Assembly: GCF_014297365.1 (NCBI RefSeq)
Contig: NZ_JACOQD010000001.1
Location: 620,001 to 684,000, forward strand
Length of the DNA stretch: 64,000 nucleotides
Origin: Winogradskyella echinorum
GTDB lineage: Bacteria; Bacteroidota; Bacteroidia; Flavobacteriales; Flavobacteriaceae
Direction: 5' to 3'
The notes below the pieces were generated by a model that had not been told where the DNA came from, ran no database searches, and was given only the letters and a program-made list of their open reading frames with translations. This document shows positions 1 to 8,746 of this stretch, in pieces; the stretch's first letter is position 1; the number at the start of each line of letters is the position of its first letter. The translations under genes and the position numbers were made by a program.

Positions 1-326
1 GCAAGAAACGTCGTTATAAAAACAAATCAGAATTAATCTGGAATCAAGTTCAGCATATTGCCGAAATTCTGAACAAAAATGATTTATTTTGTTGGGAAAC
101 TGTCGCAATAGGCTCTGATTTTGATGGTATTGTAAATCCGATAAAAGGACTTTGGACAGCAGAAAATATTGAAACTATAAAACCGTATTTAATTGAAAAA
201 GCCCAAGACTATCTCGATAAAAATGGTGGTAATTTGAAAACGCAAAATAAGATTTCAGCTCAAGAAATTATAGATCGATTACTATTTATAAATGCAGATG
301 AATTTCTAAAACGCAATTTCAAATAA
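1..326 (+). CDS. M19-type (membrane) dipeptidase-like protein, C-terminal part
   Basis: The reading frame is open from the window edge (first full codon at base 3) to TAA at 324-326, giving about 107 residues; the N-terminus lies outside. The segment AIGSDFDGIVNP followed by a region rich in W, E and Y resembles the GSDFDG metal-site motif near the C-terminus of M19 (renal/membrane dipeptidase) peptidases, which are zinc enzymes cleaving dipeptides. The catalytic N-terminal half is not visible, so the assignment rests on this motif and the position near the C-terminus. Confidence 0.6.
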   Translation, partial: KKRRYKNKSELIWNQVQHIAEILNKNDLFCWETVAIGSDFDGIVNPIKGLWTAENIETIKPYLIEKAQDYLDKNGGNLKTQNKISAQEIIDRLLFINADEFLKRNFK

Positions 327-340
327 CGTATTTTGTGTTC

Positions 341-354
341 CCTTCTTTGGAAGG
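341..354. repeat. Short intergenic palindrome
   Basis: CCTTC/GAAGG arms with a 4-nt loop lie in the gap between the dipeptidase stop and guaD. The surrounding G-rich text to about position 400 looks like a dispersed intergenic element and not like a promoter. It might act as a weak transcript-end hairpin for the upstream gene, but no U-tract follows. Confidence 0.3.
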
Positions 355-419
355 TCTCTGACGCTTCATAGCTTTAGCGACGAAACGGCTAGGGATGGGT
401 TTAAAAAGAAAAAAAGAAT

Positions 420-893
420 ATGACAGATAAACAAAAATTCATGAAAGAAGCTGTTAACGCAGCATTAAAAGGCATGAACAACAATGAAGGAGGCCCATTT
501 GGTTGCGTCGTTGTTAAAGACGGAAAAATTGTAGGTCGAGGCAATAACAAAGTTACCTCAACCAACGACCCAACAGCACATGCCGAAGTAACAGCCATTA
601 GAGATGCTTGTAAAAATCTAGATTCGTTTCAATTAGATGGTTGCGAAATTTACACCTCTTGCGAACCTTGCCCAATGTGTTTAGGAGCTATTTATTGGGC
701 ACGACCAGATAAAGTGTATTACGGAAGCAACCAAGTAGATGCTGCTAATATTGGTTTTGATGACGAGTTTATTTACAAGGAAATTCCATTACCTTACGAA
801 AAACGAAGTATTCCGTTTGAACAATTAGCTCGAGAAATTGCTTTAGAACCATTTGAGGAATGGAGTAAGAAAGAAGATAAAACTGAATATTAA
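420..893 (+). CDS. guaD: Guanine deaminase (cytidine-deaminase fold)
   Basis: This 157-residue protein should hydrolyse guanine to xanthine and ammonia in the cytosol, feeding the xanthine dehydrogenase encoded next. The zinc site of the cytidine/deoxycytidylate deaminase fold is intact: HAE (His54, Glu56) and PCPMC (Cys84, Cys87). The motifs NDPTAHAEVTAIR and TSCEPCPMCLGAIYWARP, the FDD/FIYKEI segment and the overall length match Bacillus subtilis-type GuaD better than TadA. The start ATG at 420 follows an A-rich stretch without a Shine-Dalgarno sequence, as is normal in Bacteroidota. It is the first gene of the purine-catabolism group; 238 bp holding hairpin repeats separate it from the dehydrogenase genes. 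Confidence 0.93.
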   Translation: MTDKQKFMKEAVNAALKGMNNNEGGPFGCVVVKDGKIVGRGNNKVTSTNDPTAHAEVTAIRDACKNLDSFQLDGCEIYTSCEPCPMCLGAIYWARPDKVYYGSNQVDAANIGFDDEFIYKEIPLPYEKRSIPFEQLAREIALEPFEEWSKKEDKTEY

Positions 894-1002
894 ATAAAAA
901 ACTAAATTTGGGTTAAACAGAGAATTTAGTAAAAATTCAAGTCCCAATTTCCGACATAGTCGGAAGCAACGATTTTCAGAAATAGAGAGCGAAAAAGCGG
1001 AA

Positions 1003-1111
1003 CTGCGAAGCGCAGCTTCAAGCATGTAGCTTTGAAAGCGAATGGTGCTTTAGCAATTTCCTAATAAATCGTTTTGAATTTTTGGTTCGTTTTGTTTCAA
1101 GACAAAATGAA
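1003..1111. repeat. Intergenic hairpin elements before xdhA
   Basis: Two inverted repeats lie in the 238-bp gap between guaD and xdhA: CTGCG/CGCAG at 1003-1015, and a 10-bp stem TTCGTTTTGT/ACAAAATGAA (one G-T type mismatch) with a 6-nt loop at 1086-1111. The second ends about 20 bp before the xdhA start. I see no clear promoter in the gap, so these may be dispersed palindromic repeats or an attenuating structure. Confidence 0.45.
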
Positions 1112-1131
1112 CAAGAAAAACTAAAATAAAT

Positions 1132-2541
1132 ATGATAACCTTCATCCTAAATAACAAAACCATTACAACTCCAGAAAACTCTGGAATGACCCTTTTGGAT
1201 TTTGTGCGCTACCAGCAACGTCTTACAGGAACAAAAATCGGTTGTCGTGAAGGGGATTGTGGAGCTTGTACCGTTTTAGTTGGCACTTTAGAGAATGACA
1301 GGATTAATTACCAAAGTATCACCTCTTGTATTTCACCATTAGGCAATGCACATGGCAAACATATCGTCACGGTTGAAGGCACAAACCTTAAAGACAAACT
1401 AACCACAGCTCAAGAAGCTATGAAAGCCAATTACGCCACGCAATGTGGCTTTTGCACACCAGGTTTTGTGGTGGCTTTAACTGGTTTTGCGTTATCAAAT
1501 TCAGAATACAATTACAACAATGCCTTAGATGCTATTAGTGGAAATATTTGCCGATGCACAGGTTATAAAGCGATTGAAAAAGCGGCTCATCAAGTGGTTG
1601 AAAAACTAGAGCATCAAAAACAAAATTCTATTAATTGGCTCGTTGAAAATGATTTTATTCCAGCGTATTTTGAAAGTATTCCAAAACGTTTAAAGGACAT
1701 TGAAATTGCCGATTTAAACCAACCTAAAGGAAAGTATGTTTCTGGCGGAACTGACTTATACGTTCAACAAGCGGATCATTTAGCAGATAACGATGTGCAT
1801 CTTATTGCTGAAAAGGATTATTTAAAAGGTATCAAAATTGAAAATGGAATTTGCACCATCGGAACCAACGCTACAGTTTCCGATTTATGGAATCACACCG
1901 AACTCAACACGTTTTTTCCAAACCTAAAAAAGCATTTAAAATTAGTCTCTTCAGAACAGATTAGAAATATGGCTTCACTTGGCGGAAATCTTGTGAATGC
2001 GTCGCCTATTGGAGATATGACCATTTTCTTTTTGGCATTAAATAGCGATATCACCATTATCAATGAAAAACATAAAGAGCGAACAATTGCGCTCAAAAAC
2101 TTCTTTCAGGATTATAAGACATACGATTTAAAAGACGGAGAACTTTTAAAAGCTATTAGCTTTAAGTTACCAACAGTGCACTCATTTTTCAATTTCGAAA
2201 AAGTTTGCAAACGCACCCATTTAGATATTGCCAGCGTGAATTCTGCCTTAAGTATAAACGTTGAAAACGGAACTATTACAGAGGCCAATGTGTCGATTGG
2301 AGGAGTTGCCGCAATTCCGAAATATTTACACGATACGTCAGCATTTTTAGTAGGAAAAACTTTGAATTCAGAAACGATACTAGAAGCTAACGAGATACTT
2401 CAAAATGAAATCAGTCCAATTAGTGATGTTCGTGGCACAAGCGACTATAAGCGTCTGTTAGGAAGACAATTGTTCTTTGCGCATTTTACAGCGTTATTTC
2501 CAAAGCAATTCACTTTAAACGATTTTGTTCAACATGCATAA
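1132..2541 (+). CDS. xdhA: Xanthine dehydrogenase small subunit (2Fe-2S and FAD domains)
   Basis: This 469-residue subunit carries the electron-transfer part of xanthine dehydrogenase, which oxidises hypoxanthine and xanthine to urate. The N-terminal ferredoxin-like cluster ligands are Cys38, Cys43 and Cys46 (GCREGDCGAC); the second 2Fe-2S cluster, in the helical domain, has Cys105, Cys108, Cys140 and Cys142 (CGFC ... CRC). A flavin-binding region of the CO-dehydrogenase/XDH type follows (VSGGTDLYV at about residue 203, LGGNLVNASPIGD at about 283), then the CODH FAD C-terminal domain. Domain order equals E. coli/Rhodobacter XdhA. It overlaps the molybdenum subunit gene by 8 bp, so the two are probably translated together. 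Confidence 0.93.
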   Translation: MITFILNNKTITTPENSGMTLLDFVRYQQRLTGTKIGCREGDCGACTVLVGTLENDRINYQSITSCISPLGNAHGKHIVTVEGTNLKDKLTTAQEAMKANYATQCGFCTPGFVVALTGFALSNSEYNYNNALDAISGNICRCTGYKAIEKAAHQVVEKLEHQKQNSINWLVENDFIPAYFESIPKRLKDIEIADLNQPKGKYVSGGTDLYVQQADHLADNDVHLIAEKDYLKGIKIENGICTIGTNATVSDLWNHTELNTFFPNLKKHLKLVSSEQIRNMASLGGNLVNASPIGDMTIFFLALNSDITIINEKHKERTIALKNFFQDYKTYDLKDGELLKAISFKLPTVHSFFNFEKVCKRTHLDIASVNSALSINVENGTITEANVSIGGVAAIPKYLHDTSAFLVGKTLNSETILEANEILQNEISPISDVRGTSDYKRLLGRQLFFAHFTALFPKQFTLNDFVQHA

Positions 2542-4867
2542 AAACAAGACCAATAACGAGCTCAACACAAAGTTAGATGCGGTTTCAAAATCATTAAAAC
2601 GAAGCATTAAAAACCTTGATTCTTACACACATGTTCGAGGTGAGTCCTTGTATGTTGACGATGTAAATATTAGACAAGGTACGTTTCACGCAGTGGTTTT
2701 TGATTCACCAAAAGCACACGGAAAAATAAAGCATATCAATTATTCTAAGGCAGAAGCATTAGAAGGTGTCGAACGTATTTTTACTTACAAAGATATTCCT
2801 GGTCAAAATGAAATTGGCGGCATCATTGCAGACGAACCTTTATTTGCCGAAGAGGATGTTCATTTTTGGGGAATGCCAATTGCCTTAATTGTTGCTAAAA
2901 CCGAATTTATTGCAAGAAAAGCAAGAGGTTTAATCGACATTGAAATTGAAGATTTACCAGTCATTACAACAGCAAAAGAAGCTAAGGCAAAAGGCAGCTT
3001 TATTAATGCACCACGTTCTTTTAGCTTAGGTGATTCCGAAAAAGCATTCACAAACTGTGACTATATTTTTGAAGGAGAAACCTTCTCAAACGGTCAGGAA
3101 CATTTATACATCGAAGCACAAGGAGCTTACGCAGAACCGATGGAAAATGGTAATATAAAAATTACCTCATCTACTCAAGGACCAACTGCTGTTCAGAAAA
3201 CAGTCGCACGCGTTTTGGGTGTTGCCATGCACAAAATTGAAGTTGATGTCACACGTCTTGGTGGTGGATTTGGTGGCAAAGAAGACCAAGCGACTCCTTG
3301 GGCTGTGATGGCAGCTTTGGCAACGTATCATTTAAACCAATCCGTAAAATTAATATTGAATCGACATGACGATTTACGCATGACAGGCAAACGTCATCCT
3401 TATGAAAGTTCATATAAAATCGGATTATCTAAAGATCTAAAAATACTAGCTTACGAGGCTGAATTTCTTCAGAATTCAGGAGCAGCAGCAGACTTATCTC
3501 CTGCTATTGCAGAGCGAACATTATTCCATGCCACCAACAGTTATTTTGTACCAAACGTCACTACAAAAGTATTGAGCTGCAAAACCAATTTACCTCCAAA
3601 TACGGCATTTAGAGGTTTTGGTGGACCTCAAGGTATGTTTGTTATAGAATCAGCCATAGCAAAAGCTGCAAATGAAATTGGTGTGCATCCAAGAGCTATT
3701 CAAGAAGCTAACTTATTGGATGAAAACGACACGTTTTCTTATGGACAAATTGCTAAAAAAGTAGAAGCTAAAAATAGCTGGAATTCTGCTAAATCCATTT
3801 ACGATTTAGATGCATTAGAACAAGAGGTTAAAGATTTCAATTCTAATAATTCGAGCTTTAAAAAAGGAATCGCATTAATGCCTATTTGTTTTGGTATTTC
3901 GTTTACCAATACACCAATGAATCATGCTCGTGCGTTGGTTCATATTTATTTAGATGGCAGTGTTGGCATTAGCACAGCTGCTGTGGAAATGGGACAAGGA
4001 GTGAATACTAAAATGATGCAAATTGCTGCTGATGTATTTTCGATTCCTATTGAAAAAATTAAGATTGAAACCACCAATACCACTCGTGTTGCCAACACCT
4101 CACCTTCTGCTGCAAGTTCAACAGCAGATTTAAACGGAAAAGCAACATTGATGGCTTGTAATGCTTTGGTAGAACGTTTAAAATTAGTGGCTTCAGAAGA
4201 CTTAAATACCTCAGAAAAAGATATTACTTTTAAAGATGAAGTGGTTTATATTAATGACAAAAAAACAGATTTAACTTGGACAGAACTTATTAGTAAAGCG
4301 ATGCTAAAACGTGTGGCTTTAACCGAAAATGCACACTACGCAACACCAGAAATTCACTTCGATAAAACCAAAGAAAAAGGTCACCCTTTTGCTTATCATG
4401 TGTATGGAACAGCAATCACAACGGTTACCGTAGATTGTACTCGAGGCACGTATGAATTTGATAGTGTAAAGATTGTTCACGATTACGGAAAAAGCATGAG
4501 TGAAGGCATTGATTTAGGTCAAGTTGAAGGTGCATTGGCACAAGGTATTGGTTGGATGACGATGGAAGAGATTGCTTATAATGATGAAGGTCGCTTATTG
4601 TCGAATGCCTTATCAACCTATAAGATTCCTGATATATTTTCGGTACCTAAAGACGTGGAAGTGATTCCTGTAGAAACTCAGGGTCACGAATTAGCAATAT
4701 TGAAATCTAAAGCTGTAGGTGAACCACCTCTAATGTATGGTATCGGAGCTTATTTTGCAATTCAGAATGCGATAAAGGCGTTTAATCCAAACTATGATTT
4801 AAAATTTCATGCACCAATGACACCTGAGAAGGTTCTGATGAGTTTATATGAAAGTCAAAAGAAATAA
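2534..4867 (+). CDS. xdhB: Xanthine dehydrogenase molybdopterin-binding subunit
   Basis: The large catalytic subunit (777 residues from ATG 2534) binds molybdopterin and hydroxylates the purine. It has the aldehyde oxidase/xanthine dehydrogenase a/b hammerhead domain, then the molybdenum-binding domain with GGGFGGKE at about residue 243, FRGFGGPQG, VEMGQGVNTK, and the catalytic glutamate in VGEPPL (about Glu730). A TTG three codons earlier (2525) is in frame, but ATG 2534, inside the xdhA stop region, is the more usual start and gives an 8-bp overlap. Pairing with XdhA and the nearby XdhC supports a working xanthine dehydrogenase. Confidence 0.93.
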   Translation: MHKNKTNNELNTKLDAVSKSLKRSIKNLDSYTHVRGESLYVDDVNIRQGTFHAVVFDSPKAHGKIKHINYSKAEALEGVERIFTYKDIPGQNEIGGIIADEPLFAEEDVHFWGMPIALIVAKTEFIARKARGLIDIEIEDLPVITTAKEAKAKGSFINAPRSFSLGDSEKAFTNCDYIFEGETFSNGQEHLYIEAQGAYAEPMENGNIKITSSTQGPTAVQKTVARVLGVAMHKIEVDVTRLGGGFGGKEDQATPWAVMAALATYHLNQSVKLILNRHDDLRMTGKRHPYESSYKIGLSKDLKILAYEAEFLQNSGAAADLSPAIAERTLFHATNSYFVPNVTTKVLSCKTNLPPNTAFRGFGGPQGMFVIESAIAKAANEIGVHPRAIQEANLLDENDTFSYGQIAKKVEAKNSWNSAKSIYDLDALEQEVKDFNSNNSSFKKGIALMPICFGISFTNTPMNHARALVHIYLDGSVGISTAAVEMGQGVNTKMMQIAADVFSIPIEKIKIETTNTTRVANTSPSAASSTADLNGKATLMACNALVERLKLVASEDLNTSEKDITFKDEVVYINDKKTDLTWTELISKAMLKRVALTENAHYATPEIHFDKTKEKGHPFAYHVYGTAITTVTVDCTRGTYEFDSVKIVHDYGKSMSEGIDLGQVEGALAQGIGWMTMEEIAYNDEGRLLSNALSTYKIPDIFSVPKDVEVIPVETQGHELAILKSKAVGEPPLMYGIGAYFAIQNAIKAFNPNYDLKFHAPMTPEKVLMSLYESQKK

Positions 4868-4888
4868 TTAAATCGCAACAAATACAAA

Positions 4889-5305
4889 ATGTTTAAATAT
4901 TCTATTTGTCATCCAGAAAAAGAAAATATTGAATATAGAGACAATCCCATCTCTGGTAATGAAGTTTTAAGGATTGCCAAAGAATATCCTTGGGTTGAAA
5001 AACTAGAACTTTTAGATTCATTAAATGAAGGAGATGTTTGCTATAGCCCTTCATTAGATTTTACTAGTCTTACAAATGAAAAGAGCTTTTGCCTAACTGC
5101 TAATTATGATAACACCAAAAAATTAGAATTCTCATTATGGTATAATCGCCCTAAAAAAGTAAAAATTCTATTTGGATTATTAGGTGAAAAAGAAAAAATG
5201 GTAGTAGATGACGTTTGGTCTAATAGCTTTGATAAATCCTTAAAATATTTAGAACACTTTGTAATTGGCAACTACTCCCTAATTGAAAAATTATACACAA
5301 AATAA
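4889..5305 (+). CDS. Uncharacterised 138-residue soluble protein
   Basis: I do not recognise this protein. It has no signal peptide or membrane segment and is mixed alpha/beta in character with scattered aromatic residues (EYPWVEKLELL, SLWYNRP). It begins 21 bp after xdhB and runs 23 bp into the frame of the next gene, so it is probably the third gene of the xdhAB transcript. Nothing in the sequence ties it to molybdenum chemistry beyond location. Confidence 0.65.
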   Translation: MFKYSICHPEKENIEYRDNPISGNEVLRIAKEYPWVEKLELLDSLNEGDVCYSPSLDFTSLTNEKSFCLTANYDNTKKLEFSLWYNRPKKVKILFGLLGEKEKMVVDDVWSNSFDKSLKYLEHFVIGNYSLIEKLYTK

Positions 5306-5801
5306 AAAAACTATCGCACTACACTACAAAAAACAAAACATCCTCAAAGGCGCACTTATTTACAGTGCCGGTGATACCATTGCTGTACTTTTGTTAGATG
5401 AATTTTCATTAACTCGTTTATTGGGAATGATGTTAGTTGGAGCAACGTTTTACGCTTTTGAAATCCCAAATTACTTCGACTGGATTGTAAAAAAGACCCA
5501 ATTTCTAAATGGCATTAAAGCCACATTAGTAAAGACAGGTTTAGCTATAGCTTATTTTAATCCGTTGTGGATTGCGAGACACTTACTTTTTATTAAACTA
5601 TTTTCAGGTCAGTTTGAAGCTATTGGATGGAACTTATTAGAGATTGCGTTTTGGTCATTTTTAGCAAACATTTTGATTTCGTTTATTGCGAATTATATCA
5701 TTCAAAATCGCTTTAAACTAAAATGGCGTTTTCTAGGGTCTGCTATTTTTTCTGCTCTAATGGCTATTTATTATGCTTTGAGTGAGACGCTTTTTAGTTA
5801 A
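5283..5801 (+). CDS. Small multi-pass membrane protein, Mpv17-like
   Basis: This 172-residue protein has about four hydrophobic segments (around residues 25-55, 90-110, 125-145 and 150-170). The layout LKGALIYSAGDTIA near the N-terminus, a central aromatic G.TFYAFEIPNYFDW segment and a C-terminal F.AN..I.F..NYIIQNRFKLKWRF helix recalls the Mpv17/PMP22 family, but similarity is weak. No in-frame ATG exists before the first membrane segment, so the TTG at 5283 is taken as the start; it overlaps the previous gene by 23 bp. Cotranscription with xdhAB is likely; transport of a purine or metabolite would be only a guess. Confidence 0.55.
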   Translation: MKNYTQNKKTIALHYKKQNILKGALIYSAGDTIAVLLLDEFSLTRLLGMMLVGATFYAFEIPNYFDWIVKKTQFLNGIKATLVKTGLAIAYFNPLWIARHLLFIKLFSGQFEAIGWNLLEIAFWSFLANILISFIANYIIQNRFKLKWRFLGSAIFSALMAIYYALSETLFS

Positions 5802-5804
5802 CAA

Positions 5805-5865
5805 ATTCCTGCGAAGGCAGGAATCTCTTCAAGGTTCAAAATGGATTCCGCATTAGGTGCGGAAT
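5805..5865. repeat. Pair of dispersed palindromes between convergent genes
   Basis: Two hairpins lie head to tail: ATTCCTGC-GAAG-GCAGGAAT (5805-5824, 8-bp stem) and ATTCCGCA-TTAGG-TGCGGAAT (5845-5865, 8-bp stem). The first shares its stem with copies at 7358-7375, 12899-12918 and 13031-13050. The second overlaps the last codons of the minus-strand NTPase gene. Placement between convergent genes suits a bidirectional transcript end, but the repetition marks a dispersed repeat family. Confidence 0.75.
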
Positions 5866-6347
5866 GATAAAGATTTCAAATCATCTTTCATTATAATTTT
5901 ATACTTAAAAATATTATAGTGTTTTAAAGTTTCTTCAATCAATGATTCCCTTACCACAATTATTAAATGAAAGTATTCATTCATAACATATTGTGGAATC
6001 AAAATTTCAGCGGCATGATTTAAACCTTCATTTTTCAATTCTAGTTTACCTAATTCATCAATAATTAAATATTTAAAATCTCTTCTCTCATTAGCTTCTA
6101 GTAAGTATTTATTTGCTTCTTCAAAAGCAGACTTCAAAAACTGAAAAGGTCCAATGGCAATCGTTTTTTCAGATTCAGATTCAACTTCAAGTTCAAATTT
6201 CTCTTGAGATTCAATTTTCAAAAAATAGCGTTTTCCATTGTCGCCATCAGGACACAATAATCCATCAATATCTGTTCTACCACTTACCCACTCTAACAAA
6301 GCAGTTGTTTTTCCTGTTCTGATGTTGCCAGTGAGGATATAAATCAT
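5853..6347 (-). CDS. THEP1-like P-loop NTPase
   Basis: A small P-loop protein of 164 residues with Walker A GNIRTGKTT at residues 7-15 and a Walker B-like LIIDELGKLELK near residue 95; the IDE(L/I)GK(L/M)E signature is typical of THEP1/NTPase_1 family nucleotide phosphatases. Members hydrolyse ATP or GTP, often with unknown partners; in some lineages the family sits next to molybdopterin or pterin genes. Its ATG overlaps the stop of the upstream membrane-protein gene (ATGA at 6344-6347), implying coupled translation, and XdhC lies further upstream on the same strand. A role in molybdenum-cofactor supply is inference from location. Confidence 0.72.
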   Translation of the reverse strand: MIYILTGNIRTGKTTALLEWVSGRTDIDGLLCPDGDNGKRYFLKIESQEKFELEVESESEKTIAIGPFQFLKSAFEEANKYLLEANERRDFKYLIIDELGKLELKNEGLNHAAEILIPQYVMNEYFHLIIVVRESLIEETLKHYNIFKYKIIMKDDLKSLSFRT

Positions 6348-7351
6348 TCCGAAGGCAATTTAAAATGAATGCAATTAGAAATGCTATTCGCTATAAAGTA
6401 TTTGAATCTGTTATATCCTTTTAAATTGGCTGTTTCTTTCCAAGTATAAGCCAAAATCTGTCGGAAATACGGAAACAAATCCATGGCATTGGTAATCTCT
6501 TCCTTGTATTGCGATTCTTTCTTATTCAAATATTTTCGAATCACTTTTAATAAAAATGGACCAATTACTAAATACCAAAGCATTAAAATTAAAAAGCTTC
6601 GCAACAAAATATACACTGCCTTTTGCCACCCAAATAAATCACCACCAAACAATGAAAATGCTAATACAATTACAGCAACTGTGATTAGCCAAACCCAAAT
6701 AACTTTGGTTCTGAATGCCACTTTTTTCTTCTGATTTTTAGGTTCTATAGCTTGAGGTTCTAAATAGAAATCTTCTTCTTTTTTACTGGCTATAATTTTA
6801 ATAATGTTTTTAATGAATATGCCTGCTAAAATCCCACAAACACCATAAACCGAAAGATATAAGATCACTAAAAATGACGTGGTCGATGTTTCTGAAACAA
6901 AATCTAATTTTTTCTGAACCCAAGCACCATAAATATTGACAGCTTCCCATAATTCTGTACCATAAACAATAGTGAGAATCAATAATTTTTGAAGTGCAGA
7001 TTCTAAAAACGTCACCATCCCAAAAATCATCAATGTCAAACCTTTCCAAGAAAAATTTGAAAACAAAAACGCACCAAATAGGGCTTGAAAACTAACAGCA
7101 ATATAGGCTCCAAAAGGAGAGTATGGACTTACTGCCATTTTTATAATTAGTACAATAACGAGTGCTTTTAATATGGCTTGCCATTTATTTTCAGCATAAT
7201 AAGCGATTAAACTAATCAGCAAAATCGCAATGCCACCAACAATTAATCCTGTAAATGGTGTATTAAAAACGTGTAGAAATCCACCTAAACCAGATTCGTT
7301 AAGTGCCCAAAGTGCGGTTAATTTGTCTATGATGGATTTGTTGTTTTTCAT
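6344..7351 (-). CDS. Uncharacterised multi-pass membrane protein next to xdhC
   Basis: A 335-residue integral membrane protein with about seven or eight hydrophobic segments (around residues 34-52, 58-75, 82-98, 102-130, 158-182, 215-232, 245-268), a charged loop near 190-210 (KKEEDFYLEP) and a hydrophilic C-terminus. I do not recognise a family with confidence; size and layout would allow a transporter subunit. It is translationally coupled to the downstream THEP1-like NTPase and lies between that gene and xdhC, so it belongs by position to the purine/molybdenum group. A membrane/ATPase pair might transport or sense a substrate of this pathway. Confidence 0.6.
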   Translation of the reverse strand: MKNNKSIIDKLTALWALNESGLGGFLHVFNTPFTGLIVGGIAILLISLIAYYAENKWQAILKALVIVLIIKMAVSPYSPFGAYIAVSFQALFGAFLFSNFSWKGLTLMIFGMVTFLESALQKLLILTIVYGTELWEAVNIYGAWVQKKLDFVSETSTTSFLVILYLSVYGVCGILAGIFIKNIIKIIASKKEEDFYLEPQAIEPKNQKKKVAFRTKVIWVWLITVAVIVLAFSLFGGDLFGWQKAVYILLRSFLILMLWYLVIGPFLLKVIRKYLNKKESQYKEEITNAMDLFPYFRQILAYTWKETANLKGYNRFKYFIANSISNCIHFKLPSE

Positions 7352-7357
7352 ACTAAC

Positions 7358-7435
7358 TTCCTGCGAAGGCAGGAATCTCTTTAGGGTTTATTCTACTTCA
7401 TTTTTCATATGCACTTCGACTGCGCTCAGTGTGAC
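7358..7435. repeat. Two dispersed palindromic repeats
   Basis: TTCCTGC-GAAG-GCAGGAA (7358-7375) repeats the 5805 element. At 7412-7435 a CACTTCGACTGCGCTC-type sequence ends in GTGTGACA, another short palindrome family with the same TGACA tail as repeats elsewhere in the window. They fill the gap between xdhC and the membrane-protein gene on the minus strand. Confidence 0.65.
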
Positions 7436-7437
7436 AA

Positions 7438-8217
7438 CTAGTTCTTCAAACCTTGATAATGCACCTGCAACAGCTGAGCAACAACACTAATTGCAATTTC
7501 CTTTGGCGTATCTCCACCTATTGGCAAACCTATTGGGCAAACTACATTTTTCATTCCGTCTTCTATTCCCATTTCTTTAATTAGCATATTATGGAATCTT
7601 GCTTTCTTAGTTTTACTTCCTATTAACCCTAAAAATTTGGTTTCGTTTTGCAAAGCCATAGAAATAATATCAAAGTCAATAGCATGGTTATGAGTCAACG
7701 CAATGACGTAACAGTTTCTGCCCCATTTTACAGCATCCCTAAAGGTTTTAAAATCTATCTCACTTACCTGACAAGGATTAATACTAGGATCTAATTCCTT
7801 TTCTGAAAACCAATCGGTTCTCGAATCGATAAGGTTGACTTTAAATGGTGTACCTACTAATAGGCTGGCAATTTCTTGACCTATATGTCCTGCTCCAAAT
7901 AAGAATAATTCTGGTGATTGGTTCATGGGTTCTATTATAAATTCAACTTTTCCTCCACAGCATTGTTCAAACTCTGGTCCTAATGTGTAACCAGATTCAA
8001 TGATTTTATTTTCCTGAAGTGCCTTAATGGCTTGGTCTATGGCTAAAAATTCTAATTTTCCTCCTCCAATAGTTCCAAAAAGTTCTTTCTCTTCTGTAAT
8101 TATCATTCGCGAACCTAAAACACATGGAGTTGATCCATAACACTTTGTAACAGTTACAAGCGCAACAGGTTGCTGTTTTTTTTTGAATTCAGATAAAATT
8201 TCTATCCAGTTCTTCAT
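7438..8217 (-). CDS. xdhC: Xanthine dehydrogenase accessory protein XdhC
   Basis: XdhC binds molybdenum cofactor, helps in its sulfuration and delivers it to xanthine dehydrogenase. The protein has the N-terminal XdhC/CoxI domain (GSTPCVLGSRM, GTIGGGKLEFLA, CCGGKVEF) and a C-terminal Rossmann-type domain starting at LFLFGAGHIGQEIA, with THNHAIDF and GLIGSKTKKARF. An upstream in-frame TTG (8262) would add 15 residues unlike the family; ATG 8217 gives the usual MKNWIEIL start and a 259-residue protein. It is divergent from the arsenosugar genes and heads the minus-strand set XdhC, membrane protein, NTPase. Confidence 0.9.
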   Translation of the reverse strand: MKNWIEILSEFKKKQQPVALVTVTKCYGSTPCVLGSRMIITEEKELFGTIGGGKLEFLAIDQAIKALQENKIIESGYTLGPEFEQCCGGKVEFIIEPMNQSPELFLFGAGHIGQEIASLLVGTPFKVNLIDSRTDWFSEKELDPSINPCQVSEIDFKTFRDAVKWGRNCYVIALTHNHAIDFDIISMALQNETKFLGLIGSKTKKARFHNMLIKEMGIEDGMKNVVCPIGLPIGGDTPKEIAISVVAQLLQVHYQGLKN

Positions 8218-8403
8218 TTTAAATCGAAAAGAGGAATTAAAAGTAAGGTTTTTTTGAGACAAGCTACAAGCCTCTGCTAAATGTTGATATTTAATAATAA
8301 AGGAATTTTAGATTAAAAAAAATAGCTTTTATGTAATCTACAAGAATTAACTTCGACAAAAAGTATTATATTGATTTCTTATACAAATTATAAAAAATAA
8401 TTC

Positions 8404-8739
8404 ATGTCAAAAACATATTACGATCCTGCTGATCTAAGAAAATTTGGAAATATAACGGAATGGGATGAAGAACTTGGCAACAAGTTTTTTGATTATTATG
8501 GTAAAGTGTTTGAAGAAGGTGCATTAACCGCAAGAGAAAAATCACTGATTGCATTAGCTGTTTCGCATACAGAACAATGTCCATATTGTATCGATGCGTA
8601 TACTAAAGACACACTTCAACGAGGTGTTACTAAAGAAGAAATGATGGAAGCTATACATGTTGGCGCGGCTATAAAAAGTGGAGCTACTTTGGTACATGGA
8701 GTGCAAATGATGAACAAGGTGAATAAGTTAGATGGGTAA
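8404..8739 (+). CDS. Arsenosugar-associated carboxymuconolactone-decarboxylase family protein
   Basis: An AhpD-like all-helical protein of 111 residues with the redox CPYC motif (EQCPYCIDAYTK, about residues 59-62) and a C-terminal helix AIHVGAAIKSGATLVHG. The family is known as an arsenosugar biosynthesis-associated peroxidase-like protein because it is consistently encoded beside arsS. Its chemistry in the pathway is unproven; a thiol peroxidase or reductase role is inferred from the CxxC. It is the first gene of a nine-gene plus-strand cluster. Confidence 0.85.
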   Translation: MSKTYYDPADLRKFGNITEWDEELGNKFFDYYGKVFEEGALTAREKSLIALAVSHTEQCPYCIDAYTKDTLQRGVTKEEMMEAIHVGAAIKSGATLVHGVQMMNKVNKLDG

Positions 8740-8746
8740 TCCCCAT

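Noticed and set aside
2525-2533. TTG start for xdhB three codons upstream of the ATG
   Set aside because: ATG 2534 gives a normal 8-bp overlap with xdhA; TTG adds only three residues with no family support.
8218-8262. Longer XdhC from TTG 8262
   Set aside because: The additional 15 residues do not resemble XdhC, while ATG 8217 gives the usual N-terminus.
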